28,110 nt of DNA from Fidelibacterota bacterium (GCA_002718285.1 PBAR01000024.1:49407-77516), one strand, 5' to 3'; shown: positions 16,618-25,070, counted from the stretch's first letter. A program made the numbers and translations. The notes: generated by a model not told the origin, from the sequence alone.

Positions 16618-16914
16618 TTATTGTTTATATAATTTTTTTCCAAATCTTTCAGACATAACTAATTGTACTCCATCTAATAATTGTAAAAAATGATTTAAGG
16701 AAATAGTAATGCTTAAATTATTTTTTACTAGTAATAGCTGAACTTTCTCCTGTGACTCTTTTAATGACTGACTTATGTTCGTAAGGTAATTATGGAACAA
16801 TTGGAACTGACAAGGAGTCATTTTCATTTTGACGTTGCAGAAGTTTATTCCAATTCTATTTTCCCTATTCACTAGATAAATTGAAATTGGCTGAGCATTA
16901 TATAATAATAGCAT
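16618..16914 (-). CDS. 98-residue hypothetical protein, first gene of the ahpCD operon
   Basis: The reading frame is real: AAGGA lies about eight bases before the ATG at 16914, and ahpC follows after 14 bases. There is no signal peptide or membrane span. The sequence has an N-terminal part (LLLYNAQPISIYLVNRENRIGINFCNVKMKMTPCQFQLFHNYL) and a helical, Leu/Ser-rich middle, with two Cys (about 26 and 35) around KMKMT. I do not recognise a family. Its place between a Fur-like box and ahpC suggests a role in the peroxide or iron response, for example a small redox or regulatory protein; this is inference from position only. Confidence 0.7.
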   Translation of the reverse strand: MLLLYNAQPISIYLVNRENRIGINFCNVKMKMTPCQFQLFHNYLTNISQSLKESQEKVQLLLVKNNLSITISLNHFLQLLDGVQLVMSERFGKKLYKQ

Positions 16915-16956
16915 AATTCAATTCCTTATCTTAATAGATAAAAATTATAAATAATG

Positions 16957-16976
16957 TTAATGAGACTTATTATCAA
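16957..16976 (-). promoter_or_regulatory. Fur-like box in the orf98/hemH divergent region
   Basis: TTAATGAGACTTATTATCAA on the plus strand. The core reads TGATAAT-A-AGTCTCA on the minus strand, a 7-1-7 inverted repeat with one half equal to the classical Fur half-site TGATAAT. The same 20 bases occur at 26013-26032 before FTR1. It lies just downstream of the proposed minus -10 hexamer, where binding would block orf98-ahpC-ahpD; ferrochelatase on the other strand may be affected too. Confidence 0.7.
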
Positions 16977-16980
16977 TAAT

Positions 16981-17009
16981 ATATTATTGCAAATGGGACT
17001 AATATGCAA
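16981..17009 (-). promoter_or_regulatory. Candidate promoter of orf98-ahpC-ahpD
   Basis: On the minus strand TTGCAT (17009-17004), a 17-base spacer and TAATAT (16986-16981). The predicted start falls inside the Fur-like box, matching the arrangement at the FTR1 promoter. The TATTGCA/TGCAATA arms at 16985-16991 and 17005-17011 form a 7-bp inverted repeat across the spacer. Confidence 0.45.
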
Positions 17010-17068
17010 TATATAATTGGATTAGTTTTTTTCTAATTGTAATTATTTTATTTTATTCTGTATAATAA

Positions 17069-17096
17069 TTGACAATTCTCGAATGCAAAATAATTT
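17069..17096 (+). promoter_or_regulatory. Candidate hemH promoter
   Basis: A perfect TTGACA (17069-17074), a 16-base spacer and TAATTT (17091-17096), placing the start near 17103 and giving a leader of about 65 bases before the hemH ATG. The -10 is a moderate match. The Fur-like box is about 100 bases upstream. Confidence 0.45.
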
Positions 17097-17168
17097 TTAT
17101 CTCTATACTATAGGTTATCATTTTAATAATGTTATTAAACTGTCTGATAAAACTAGTTCCTAAATAGA

Positions 17169-18164
17169 ATGGAACATTCATTTAATTTTGACAGTAAACG
17201 AATAGGAATATTAATTGCGAACCTAGGCACTCCTGATTCTCCTACAAAAAAAGATCTTAAAAAATATTTAAATCAATTTCTAATGGATAAAAGAGTTATT
17301 GATTTTCCTCGCATCCTATGGATTATAATATTAAAGCTGGTTATTTTAAATATTAGACCGAAGAAATCTGCAAAACTCTATAAAAAAATTTGGACTGAAA
17401 ATGGTTCCCCACTTCTTTGTTTTTCAAAAAGTATTATAGATAAATTAAAAGACCATTTTGATGAAAATGTAGTAATCATGCTTGGAATGAGGTATGGCTC
17501 TCCTTCTATTAATGAAGCTATGGATTTCTTTAAAAAAGAAAAGATATCAAAGATATTAATTTTACCGCTTTATCCTCAGGCTGGATCACCGACAACTTTG
17601 AGCACATTTGATGCAGTATCAAAATGCATAAAAAATAATCCTTGGATGCCTGAATTAAGGTTCGTCTCAGGTTATCATGAACACGATAATTATATAAATT
17701 CTTTGATAGAATCCATAAAAAAAAGTTTTAAAATCCATGGTGTACCCGAAAAACTAATCTTCAGCTTTCATGGTATGCCTGACCGCTATCTAGAAAAAGG
17801 AGATCCGTACTACTGTTTCTGTCATAAAACAACGCGCCTAACAGCTGAAAGATTAAATCTGGATGAAAATTCTTACCAAATCGCTTTTCAATCCAGATTT
17901 GGATCTGAAGAATGGCTAAAGCCATACATTGATGAATTCATTACCAAACAAGCAAAAGATGGTATAAAACATATTCAGGTTGTATCTCCAGGATTTAGCG
18001 TTGACTGCTTAGAGACTCTAGAAGAGATTAATATTCAATATAGAAACTTATTTATTAATAACGGTGGGGAAAAATTTGAATATATCCCATGTCTTAATGA
18101 CAGCAAAAGTCAGATTGAATTGATAAAATCTATTATTAATTCTAATATAAGAGGATGGCAATAA
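17169..18164 (+). CDS. hemH: Ferrochelatase
   Basis: Inserts Fe2+ into a porphyrin at the end of haem synthesis (protoporphyrin IX in the classical route, coproporphyrin III in the alternative one). The 331 residues are standard for the family. Visible signatures: GILIANLGTPDSP (13-25), ENGSPLL (77-83), the catalytic FSFHGMPDRYLEKGDPY (199-214, His201), AFQSRFGSEEWLKPY (239-253) and SPGFSVDCLETLEEI (273-287), whose Glu282 fits the second catalytic residue. No C-terminal Cys cluster is seen, so no [2Fe-2S] centre is predicted. The ATG at 17169 has no clear Shine-Dalgarno. It is divergent from the ahpCD operon and shares a Fur-like box region with it, linking haem supply to iron status. It ends six bases from the converging FAD enzyme gene. 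Confidence 0.97.
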   Translation: MEHSFNFDSKRIGILIANLGTPDSPTKKDLKKYLNQFLMDKRVIDFPRILWIIILKLVILNIRPKKSAKLYKKIWTENGSPLLCFSKSIIDKLKDHFDENVVIMLGMRYGSPSINEAMDFFKKEKISKILILPLYPQAGSPTTLSTFDAVSKCIKNNPWMPELRFVSGYHEHDNYINSLIESIKKSFKIHGVPEKLIFSFHGMPDRYLEKGDPYYCFCHKTTRLTAERLNLDENSYQIAFQSRFGSEEWLKPYIDEFITKQAKDGIKHIQVVSPGFSVDCLETLEEINIQYRNLFINNGGEKFEYIPCLNDSKSQIELIKSIINSNIRGWQ

Positions 18165-18170
18165 AATTTT

Positions 18171-19505
18171 TTAAATTATTCCTCTTACAAGTTTATGTGC
18201 ATTAAAAAGGATATTATGTGTATGAAAATATTTAAACTCTGCACCCCTCCCTATATGGTACATATTGTTGAATCTTTTTAGATATGAGAATACATGCTTT
18301 AGTTTTTTTTCTATATCAACTTCCTGTACTGGATAAGCATAATCCATGTTAAAAAAATTATAATCAATTATTTCATCTTTATTCATAAATTTATTTTCAA
18401 CAAGCTTTGAAATAATATCTTCATACAATTTGGTTTGAGGTTGAGAAGATATTTTATCACCCTTTGTATAAGGAATTTCAATAACAATACATGTTTTATC
18501 ATTTGGAGCCATTTTTTTACTTCGATTTTTCGGTTCGTAGATTCTGGTAAATGGAAATTCTTTATCAGGGAAATAGAGAGATGCATTTTGAGAAAAATAA
18601 GGTTTATTTAAATAACAAACACATATCTTTAAACTTCTATATTGCAGACTATCAATAATATCTAATATGTCCTTTGGTGGTGAAGGATTAAGAATATTCA
18701 TTATAATATTTATAGGCAAAGAATTCACTATTATTTCCACATCGGATACTATCTTTCCGTTATTATAAATAATTGCCATTATCTTACGGCCATCATGAAT
18801 TAATTCTTCTACCGGAGAGTTTAATTCTACATTTTCGGAACCAATACTATCTCTCATTTTAGAAAAGATACTTCCAAAACCATATTTTGGATAATAAAAT
18901 GAGCCATCGAGATGTTTATCCTTACTGGATTTAAAAAATAATTCACTTAATATTGAAGATAGATCTAAATTCTTTAGTCTATCACCTGAAACAGTAGTTT
19001 CTAAAGTAGATGGATTTTGGCCCCATAACTTTTTTGTGTAATTTATTAAAAATGTATTTGCAAGAGTTTTCCCATATATCTGATAAGCTAAATCTTGAAA
19101 ATTATTTGGATGGTGATTGATTTTTAGTATTTTAATACAATTTTCATATACAACTTTTAATATTTGGCGAAATTCTAAATTCACAAATAAATTTTTTAAA
19201 TTTAAAGGAAAATCTATTAAATGACCTTGACTAAATATCTGGCTAGGTGCATTGATATGTAAAAGATCATCACCAAGTAGATTTTTTATTTCAAAAGTGA
19301 CTTGATCATATTTATCATGAAATCTATGAGCTCCTGTGTCAAAACTAAATTCACCTTGGGTTATGGTTTTACAATTTCCGCCGACATCATTTGAACTTTC
19401 ATATAGTTTTACTGGGATATTTTTTTTTTTTGCATAGTATCCAACTGCCAAACCTGCAGGGCCAGCACCTAAAATATTTAGCTTGATTTTAGTCTGACTA
19501 TTCAT
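18171..19505 (-). CDS. FAD-dependent amine-oxidase/UDP-galactopyranose-mutase-like oxidoreductase
   Basis: A 444-residue flavoprotein with an N-terminal Rossmann motif (ILGAGPAGLA, 11-20; Glu36 at the end of the second strand), the GG-doublet segment VGGNCKT (41-47) and DTGAHRFHDKYDQV (56-69). The middle has LWGQNPSTLETTVSGDRLKNLDLSSIL, a stretch typical of uncharacterised FAD proteins of the amine-oxidase/protoporphyrinogen-oxidase/UDP-galactopyranose-mutase group found in surface-polysaccharide loci. The C-terminus HIGRGAEFKYFHTHNILFNAHKL fits the FAD-binding end. It overlaps the upstream GT-C-like gene by four bases (ATGA), so the two probably act in one glycan or lipid pathway. The neighbouring hemH raises the option of a porphyrinogen oxidase, but hemH is on the other strand and the gene coupling favours the glycan reading. 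Confidence 0.8.
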   Translation of the reverse strand: MNSQTKIKLNILGAGPAGLAVGYYAKKKNIPVKLYESSNDVGGNCKTITQGEFSFDTGAHRFHDKYDQVTFEIKNLLGDDLLHINAPSQIFSQGHLIDFPLNLKNLFVNLEFRQILKVVYENCIKILKINHHPNNFQDLAYQIYGKTLANTFLINYTKKLWGQNPSTLETTVSGDRLKNLDLSSILSELFFKSSKDKHLDGSFYYPKYGFGSIFSKMRDSIGSENVELNSPVEELIHDGRKIMAIIYNNGKIVSDVEIIVNSLPINIIMNILNPSPPKDILDIIDSLQYRSLKICVCYLNKPYFSQNASLYFPDKEFPFTRIYEPKNRSKKMAPNDKTCIVIEIPYTKGDKISSQPQTKLYEDIISKLVENKFMNKDEIIDYNFFNMDYAYPVQEVDIEKKLKHVFSYLKRFNNMYHIGRGAEFKYFHTHNILFNAHKLVRGII

Positions 19506-20932
19506 TCAAACTTTTTGATAATTTTATATGTTTCTATCTTTGACCACATCCTGTTGACATAAGGATTATGAAAAAATATTTTTTCATGGACCTGTTGGAA
19601 ACTATTTTGAAAAAGATGAGCAAAATTTCCCACTACTAAGATACTGTCTTTATTGAAAGAATTAATCATATTTAAATCTGCCTGGTTTTCCACGCTCAAA
19701 TATTCAGCATCTACACCGTTTTTTGCCAAATAGTAATTTATCAAAGGAATACTTAGAACTGTTTTATAAACCGGTGAATCTAGAATATCATCTTTCAATT
19801 TGGATACAGCTGTAGGCTTTTTATGCTGAATTACTAACGTTAATGTCACATTAATTAATGAAAGAAAAAATAATCCTAGAAGAATATTTTCAAATATACT
19901 CTTTTTTATCAGAATATTGTCTTTTCCAATATTTAATAAAAAAAATAAAAAAATAATTATCGGTAAAACATGCCTGCTTTTATGAATAATATTTTGAAAG
20001 AAAAATATCCATATTATATAGACAATAACAGAAACAAAAAGCAGTATCTGTATTTTATCATTTCGAAAATTCTCTATAAAGCCAACTGCACCACGAAATA
20101 ATAAAAAACCAAGTGGGAAGGACAATATCAATGTTTGCCATGACCGGTCTGACCAATATCCACCCATGCCGTCAGCCCATATTGATCTAAAAAGATTTAT
20201 AAATCTATCATACCAATTATTCTCTGTAATAATTGTACCTCCAAAATCTGAGAAATGTCCGATTGTCTGTTTTGTGGCTACTAAATAGAGATTTTCAAAT
20301 CCTGAAATCCATATCAGGGGTATAAACCATAAAGCGATACCCAAATTAAATAAAAGCAAATTTCTGACCCTTTCTTTATTACCAATTAAATGATAAATAA
20401 ATGGTACCATTAGAAAAGGTAGATAAGAAAGTCGTATACCTGCCAAAATACCAATCAATAAATAACCGATAGGTTGATATAATTTTGCAGTCCTTCTATA
20501 AGTTAACAAGTATAAGGAAGAGACCAATACAGCCAGTCCCATTAAATCCGGCATGTAGCGATTACCCATCAACCACAATATCGGGTTGAAAAATATTATG
20601 ATCGTAAAAAGAAAACCTTTTAAGGTATTTAATTGAATATTGCAAAATTTTAATGTAAATAAGATAATAAAAAAAATAGAACTACCGCCTAGTAATGAAA
20701 ATGTAACTCCTAAGCTATTTGTAGAGAAAAAAAGAATTTTTGCCATAAAACAATAGACAGGATATCCAGGAAAATGAGGTTGTAGTTTTAATAAGTTATA
20801 CTCACTAATACTAAGTGCAAACCTTAAACTGTCTATATCCTCAATATAGAAAATAGCGGTAGCCAATCGCGAAATAATGCAGGCTGAAAATAAAAGAATA
20901 TATGATTGCTCTTTTGTTAATCTATTTTTCAT
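19502..20932 (-). CDS. Polytopic GT-C-like membrane glycosyltransferase
   Basis: A 476-residue inner-membrane protein with about ten or more hydrophobic segments up to residue 375, then a soluble tail of about 100 residues. An acidic EDIDSLRFA segment (31-39) follows the first membrane helix and precedes HFPGYPVYC; this fits the first-loop Asp/Glu pattern of GT-C (ArnT/PMT/GT39-like) polyprenyl-phosphate-sugar transferases. Assignment is by architecture only. The frame is open upstream to a TTG at 20968, but that codon sits within the terminator hairpin 20950-20983, so I take ATG 20932; no strong Shine-Dalgarno is present. The stop overlaps the FAD enzyme start (ATGA), suggesting the pair makes or transfers an unusual sugar. 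Confidence 0.75.
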   Translation of the reverse strand: MKNRLTKEQSYILLFSACIISRLATAIFYIEDIDSLRFALSISEYNLLKLQPHFPGYPVYCFMAKILFFSTNSLGVTFSLLGGSSIFFIILFTLKFCNIQLNTLKGFLFTIIIFFNPILWLMGNRYMPDLMGLAVLVSSLYLLTYRRTAKLYQPIGYLLIGILAGIRLSYLPFLMVPFIYHLIGNKERVRNLLLFNLGIALWFIPLIWISGFENLYLVATKQTIGHFSDFGGTIITENNWYDRFINLFRSIWADGMGGYWSDRSWQTLILSFPLGFLLFRGAVGFIENFRNDKIQILLFVSVIVYIIWIFFFQNIIHKSRHVLPIIIFLFFLLNIGKDNILIKKSIFENILLGLFFLSLINVTLTLVIQHKKPTAVSKLKDDILDSPVYKTVLSIPLINYYLAKNGVDAEYLSVENQADLNMINSFNKDSILVVGNFAHLFQNSFQQVHEKIFFHNPYVNRMWSKIETYKIIKKFE

Positions 20933-20949
20933 AAAATATAATGGATAAA

Positions 20950-20983
20950 AAATAAGGGGTCTTAACAATAAGACCCCTTATTT
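20950..20983 (-). terminator. Strong intrinsic terminator closing the iron cluster
   Basis: A perfect 15-bp stem (plus strand AAATAAGGGGTCTTA, loop ACAA, TAAGACCCCTTATTT) with a TTATTTTTTA tract on the minus strand, 25 bases after the DUF4856 stop. It should end the FTR1-to-DUF4856 transcript. The A-rich flank also makes it usable from the plus strand. It is the clearest hairpin in the window and leaves only 17 bases before the next gene's ATG. Confidence 0.9.
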
Positions 20984-21008
20984 ATATTATAAATAAAATA
21001 AACAGATT

Positions 21009-22289
21009 TTACCAGTTGGCCATATCTCCATCCGTGAAATTATACGAAGCTTTAAAAATAGCTTTTACTTCACCTGCCAATGCATCATGGTATGCCTGCA
21101 TATCTGTAAAGGTACCATTTGCGGGGTATACCGGAGCCGTTCCCATCAAAGAAAGAATACGATTTAAATTAACATCCGCAATAACTTTGAAATCATTGTA
21201 GATCAATCCATGTGCGTATGCTCTCATTTCAGCCCAATGGTTATTATAATCTGCACAAGCATCAGATAAAGGTCCTACGGTGGTATCACCTGCAGCAATT
21301 ATGGTAGAAATATCCGCTACTACATCATTAACATAATGAACTGAAACTGCAGCAACAACTTTCTCCCAGGTATGAAGAATGATATCTCTCTGAACAAGGA
21401 TTTGATCGAGCGGAGCTTGATTATGAATCAAAGTTCTGCCTTCCAAGTATGCATCCATTATGGTCTTTGTAAAGTCATTGTCTGCACATCCTGTGCAAAC
21501 ATCTCTCTTGGCAGCAGTGACCGCCCAGCCGACATTATATTCCGAAAGAAAATCAATAGCACCATCATTATTAGAATCATTATAAGGACTAGATTTTCGA
21601 TCAGTGTCATCGGTATATCCCGTATTATAATCACGGGCAGCACCAAAATAACCAAAAGACTCATCCCAGTGATGTTCCATTGCTGTCCATGGGTCACCAT
21701 CATCAGAAACAGAATTATCATCATTTGGAATTTTTGACATATACTTAGATGTCCCCTGCCAGTAAGCTACAGCACCCCAGAGTGTTTTCTGGATCATTTG
21801 ATCGAGCCGCACTCCGCTTGCTCTGGTTTTTCCGGCAGCTGCAAGTTCCTGAATCCATCCATTGATAAGAGTTGTCGCATTTGCATCATAACCTGGAATA
21901 GTGTACGTATCTACAGCAGTCAATCTATCATTTAAATGGCTCGAGCTAATAGAACGATATGTTGTCTGAACAGAGGTAGGTGTCGTCGTCGTTAATATAG
22001 TTCTATTTTCATCATCATTAGCCATCATACTAAGCAAAGTTGCAGGATTCCCTGTACCTGCATCAGTTCCACACTGTGTTTTGATATCATTAATAAGTAG
22101 AGTCCTCACGACCTGACCATTATAATACACACTGCTTTCACCTTCATTAAACCGACTTTCAAACACGTATGTAGCCGGTGTCTCTATTGAAGTATCAGCT
22201 GCTGCTGGATCAGTATCACTGTCTTCACATCCTATAAACATTGCCAACATGAACGACATGAAATAAAGAACTTTGTTATTGTTTCTCAT
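21009..22289 (-). CDS. DUF4856-family lipoprotein of the iron cluster
   Basis: A 426-residue surface or periplasmic lipoprotein: signal peptide 1-20 with lipobox FIGC (Cys21), then an acidic linker. The body matches the DUF4856 pattern as I remember it: PATYVFESRFNEGESSVYYNGQVVRTLLIND (38-68) and HHWDESFGYFGAARDYN (206-222). DUF4856 proteins are related in style to imelysins and often sit next to iron-uptake genes, but no biochemical function is established that I know of. Residues 238-247 (DSNNDGAIDF) look like an EF-hand/dockerin Ca2+ loop. Several His-rich spots (HHWDE, ILHTWEK, NNHWAEMRAYAH) could bind metal. The ATG at 22289 has a strong AAGGAG upstream, and a Fur-like box lies 38 bases before it, so it can be expressed independently of the TonB receptor gene. 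Confidence 0.82.
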   Translation of the reverse strand: MRNNNKVLYFMSFMLAMFIGCEDSDTDPAAADTSIETPATYVFESRFNEGESSVYYNGQVVRTLLINDIKTQCGTDAGTGNPATLLSMMANDDENRTILTTTTPTSVQTTYRSISSSHLNDRLTAVDTYTIPGYDANATTLINGWIQELAAAGKTRASGVRLDQMIQKTLWGAVAYWQGTSKYMSKIPNDDNSVSDDGDPWTAMEHHWDESFGYFGAARDYNTGYTDDTDRKSSPYNDSNNDGAIDFLSEYNVGWAVTAAKRDVCTGCADNDFTKTIMDAYLEGRTLIHNQAPLDQILVQRDIILHTWEKVVAAVSVHYVNDVVADISTIIAAGDTTVGPLSDACADYNNHWAEMRAYAHGLIYNDFKVIADVNLNRILSLMGTAPVYPANGTFTDMQAYHDALAGEVKAIFKASYNFTDGDMANW

Positions 22290-22326
22290 TGTTTCTCCTT
22301 TTTAAAAAAGTTTAAAGTATTTATAA

Positions 22327-22341
22327 TGGGTCTTATTCTCA
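22327..22341 (-). promoter_or_regulatory. Fur-like box upstream of the DUF4856 gene
   Basis: On the minus strand TGAGAAT-A-AGACCCA, a diverged copy of the boxes at 16961, 26017 and 26079 (TGATAAT-A-AGTCTCA). TGAGAAT is itself a common Fur half-site. It lies in the 105-base gap between the TonB receptor and DUF4856 genes. I did not find a convincing -35/-10 pair around it. Confidence 0.55.
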
Positions 22342-22392
22342 TTAGTTTTACATACAGTCTCCTTACTCACAAAAAATTATTAACGTCTTACA

Positions 22393-22414
22393 GTCTAGAA
22401 TGAATACTCTAGAC
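22393..22414 (-). other. Hairpin across the TonB receptor stop codon
   Basis: GTCTAGA and TCTAGAC arms (7 bp, eight-base loop) span the last codons and stop of the receptor gene. The T-rich run on the minus strand comes about 14 bases later, too far for a standard terminator. It may slow decay or reduce read-through into the DUF4856 gene; evidence is weak. Confidence 0.3.
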
Positions 22415-24872
22415 CTATATTAATCTGCCTTCTAGGACCAGGAATGATACCAGAACTTATATTGGCATCTTTTTGCCCTGGGTTGGAATGCAGTCTTGAC
22501 CCTATATATATTTCATCTGTTATATTTTTCCCAGAAAAGAAAATAGTCAATTCTCGACTTATTTGATAATTTCCTGCAACACTGATGATGCTGTACTCAG
22601 GTATCGGTCCCGTAACTCCTATTTTATCCATTTCTTCTATGTTCTCAAAATCAGTATATACCTTACTGACATATCTGAAATCTGATCGCAAGATCATATT
22701 TTTTATAGGTCGAAGTTCAATTCCAGCGGTAACCGTGTGGCTTGGAGAGTACGGCAATTCTTTCCCTTTGATACTAACAATGGCACCTCCAGATTTTACA
22801 TTGGATATAATATCTCCTTCATTCACTTCCGTAGAGAGAAAGGTATATGAAACATAAATATCTGGAATAAGAGAATTTATATTTGAAAGAAGGATACTTG
22901 TTCTGGCTTCAACACCCATTGTAGTGACTTTTCCTAAATTCTTAAATGCGGTTCCTCTTCCTGCTGCGACAAGATTCTCAATATTGTTGTGGAATCCAGC
23001 AAATTCAAAATCTAGAATAGTAATTGTTCCCCGCAATCCCAATTCTTTGTTCCAACTCTTTTCAGCTTCTAAATCCAGGCCAGAATTTTCAAGCCCTTCG
23101 CCAAAGTTTAAGATTTTTAAAGCTCCGCTGGATGGCGGTGTAAAGCCACGATGTATTCCACCAAAAAGATTTATTTCACTAATACGCTTAGAAAAAGCCA
23201 ATCCTGGCAACATTACAAAAAGAGTCTTATCCTGATATAATGATCCTTGCATTCTATCAACCCTTTCCTGTTCAAAGACCTCTAACCTTAATCCAGGTCG
23301 CAGAGTAAGGGTTCCAAAATCTATTGATTCACTTATAAATCCTGAAAAAGCCATTGTTTCATAATGATGGCTCGTTCCAAGAATCTCCAGCGATTCACCT
23401 GATCCTTTAAAATAGGCGCCTTCCCTTGCATTTGGAGCATAGGATGAGTCTTTTGTAATACCTGTCTGTCTATCATCAATAAATCTTTCCCAGTACACCC
23501 TCCAGCCAGTTTCCAGTTTGGCTGACTGATCAAAAACAGTATGATTTATTTTATACGACCGTTCTAAGCCAAATACATAAAATGTCCTCAATATTCCGAA
23601 ATTATCCTTCCCATTTCCAACTCTTACTAAATCACCAATACTCCAATAGCTCTGTGCATCTGGGTTTGCACTTCCTAAATCATTCGCTTTAATAAATATA
23701 TCATTCTCTCTCCACCATCTCCTATCAAAATAGCTTAAAAAAGCGGTAGTACTTCTCGACATATTTGAATTCAATTTCTCAGATTGTATTATATCAACAG
23801 CTGAACGAAAAACATTAAAATTATCATCCTCTTTAGGATTAAATTTCGGGTCATTTTCAAACGACCACTGAGTTAATCCTGTATATGTTGCATTTGAATT
23901 TTCATAATTCAGGTTTGCTTTAAGATATATATTTTTCGTTTCTGAAGAAATAAAGTTTAATTTGAAAGTGCCATTTACCTGCTCAAAGCTATTATTCTCT
24001 CTGAATCCATCCCCTCTTTTATAAAGTAGCTGCAATTCAGGTTTAAGCTTTTTAGTACCCCAGCCACCAATTTCGGCAAAAAAGCTACCATAGCCATTTT
24101 CTCCAGCAGTTAATTTCAGCATACCTCCGTATTCACTTCGCGGTCTCCGGGTAAAATAATTAATAACACCTCCCATTGTTTGAGGACCATATAATATTGT
24201 TCCGCTTCCTTTAATAACTTCAATCTGATCGATCCGGTCCGAAGGAGGATTATAGTACATATTCGGATAGACATACAGCGCAGGCTGGATCGGTACACCA
24301 TCTTCAAGTATAAGAACCCTCGAACTTCTTCTTGGGTTTAGGCCCCGTATTCCAATGCTGATTCTAGAATTACCTATTCCATCATCTGCAAATCCATTTA
24401 TTCCAGGTACATACTCTAGCATTTCCTGAGTTCCGATAGGGTTTACAAGCTTAAGCATCATTGCATCCATCACTGTGGCAGCTCCTGGAAGATTTTCGTA
24501 AGGCTCATCAATTTCACTGATTATCTCAAGCTTCGCCATTAGAATTGGCTCAATGGACAAGAATGCGTCCACTTGATATACTTTACCTGATTCTATTATA
24601 ATACTTTTTTTATAATCTTCGTATCCAATAAAACTTATTTTTACGGTATAACTTCCTGGATTTACACCGTAAATGTTAAACTTCCCATTTCCATCTGTGG
24701 ATGCACCGTATTCATCTCCAGATTCACTAAAAAATGAAACATTTGCACCTTCCAGAGGTACATTATTTCCAGTTCTCATAACAGTTCCTGAAACATTTGT
24801 ATTGTGATTATCAGCAAGTATAGTTGAGATAGACATTAAAATAAAAAATAAAAAAATCTTTGAATAATTCAT
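22395..24872 (-). CDS. TonB-dependent outer-membrane receptor, ferric-chelate type
   Basis: An 825-residue active transporter of the outer membrane, probably for a ferric chelate. Signal peptide 1-20; a carboxypeptidase-like regulatory beta-sandwich (about 25-105, VSGTVMRTGNNVPLEGANVSF...GSYTVKISFIGYEDY); a plug domain (about 120-240) with the hallmark IGIRGLNPRRSSRVLILEDGVP, DRIDQIEVIKGSGTILYGPQTMGGVINYFTRRP; then a 22-strand-type barrel ending in the aromatic NIGLEYSF. The plug resembles FecA/FhuE-like receptors, but the ligand cannot be read from sequence. I do not see a separate FecA-type N-terminal signalling domain. It follows the 60-residue lipoprotein gene by 15 bases and FTR1, so uptake across both membranes is encoded together. 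Fur-like boxes lie ahead of the operon. Confidence 0.95.
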   Translation of the reverse strand: MNYSKIFLFFILMSISTILADNHNTNVSGTVMRTGNNVPLEGANVSFFSESGDEYGASTDGNGKFNIYGVNPGSYTVKISFIGYEDYKKSIIIESGKVYQVDAFLSIEPILMAKLEIISEIDEPYENLPGAATVMDAMMLKLVNPIGTQEMLEYVPGINGFADDGIGNSRISIGIRGLNPRRSSRVLILEDGVPIQPALYVYPNMYYNPPSDRIDQIEVIKGSGTILYGPQTMGGVINYFTRRPRSEYGGMLKLTAGENGYGSFFAEIGGWGTKKLKPELQLLYKRGDGFRENNSFEQVNGTFKLNFISSETKNIYLKANLNYENSNATYTGLTQWSFENDPKFNPKEDDNFNVFRSAVDIIQSEKLNSNMSRSTTAFLSYFDRRWWRENDIFIKANDLGSANPDAQSYWSIGDLVRVGNGKDNFGILRTFYVFGLERSYKINHTVFDQSAKLETGWRVYWERFIDDRQTGITKDSSYAPNAREGAYFKGSGESLEILGTSHHYETMAFSGFISESIDFGTLTLRPGLRLEVFEQERVDRMQGSLYQDKTLFVMLPGLAFSKRISEINLFGGIHRGFTPPSSGALKILNFGEGLENSGLDLEAEKSWNKELGLRGTITILDFEFAGFHNNIENLVAAGRGTAFKNLGKVTTMGVEARTSILLSNINSLIPDIYVSYTFLSTEVNEGDIISNVKSGGAIVSIKGKELPYSPSHTVTAGIELRPIKNMILRSDFRYVSKVYTDFENIEEMDKIGVTGPIPEYSIISVAGNYQISRELTIFFSGKNITDEIYIGSRLHSNPGQKDANISSGIIPGPRRQINIGLEYSF

Positions 24873-24887
24873 TTGCCCAGTCTACAA

Positions 24888-25070
24888 TTAGAAAATTTCA
24901 GGGTTCGTTATTTTTATTGAATCAGATTCTCCTGGTAAAGCCAGATTACCATAGCTACCTGCAGGCTCTTCATCTCCAGTATCGGGGTCCAGAAGAGGGT
25001 CATCTTCACATCTAAATGCGGTTAATACCAAAGAAATGACAGCAATAAATTGTAAAATATTTTTTTTCAT
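24888..25070 (-). CDS. 60-residue acidic lipoprotein between FTR1 and the TonB receptor
   Basis: The longest open frame starts at 25130, but the ATG at 25070 gives a signal peptide (KKNILQFIAVISLVLTAFRC) and overlaps the FTR1 stop by four bases (ATGA), so this is the start chosen. Cys21 is the likely lipidated residue, although AFRC is not an ideal lipobox. The mature part of 40 residues is acidic: EDDPLLDPDTGDEEP, then GSYGNLALPGESDSIKITNPEIF. No known domain is recognised. Tight coupling with FTR1 and the receptor gene 15 bases later indicate a dedicated accessory, perhaps a metal-holding or receptor-associated lipoprotein. Confidence 0.75.
   Translation of the reverse strand: MKKNILQFIAVISLVLTAFRCEDDPLLDPDTGDEEPAGSYGNLALPGESDSIKITNPEIF

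Noticed and set aside
18171..19505. Protoporphyrinogen oxidase assignment because of neighbouring hemH
   Set aside because: The genes converge on opposite strands, while the FAD gene overlaps a GT-C-like gene; motif style fits the UDP-galactopyranose-mutase/amine-oxidase-like group better. Kept only as an alternative.
20933..20968. N-terminal extension of the GT-C-like protein from TTG 20968
   Set aside because: The TTG lies in the terminator hairpin of the upstream operon; ATG 20932 is the sensible start.
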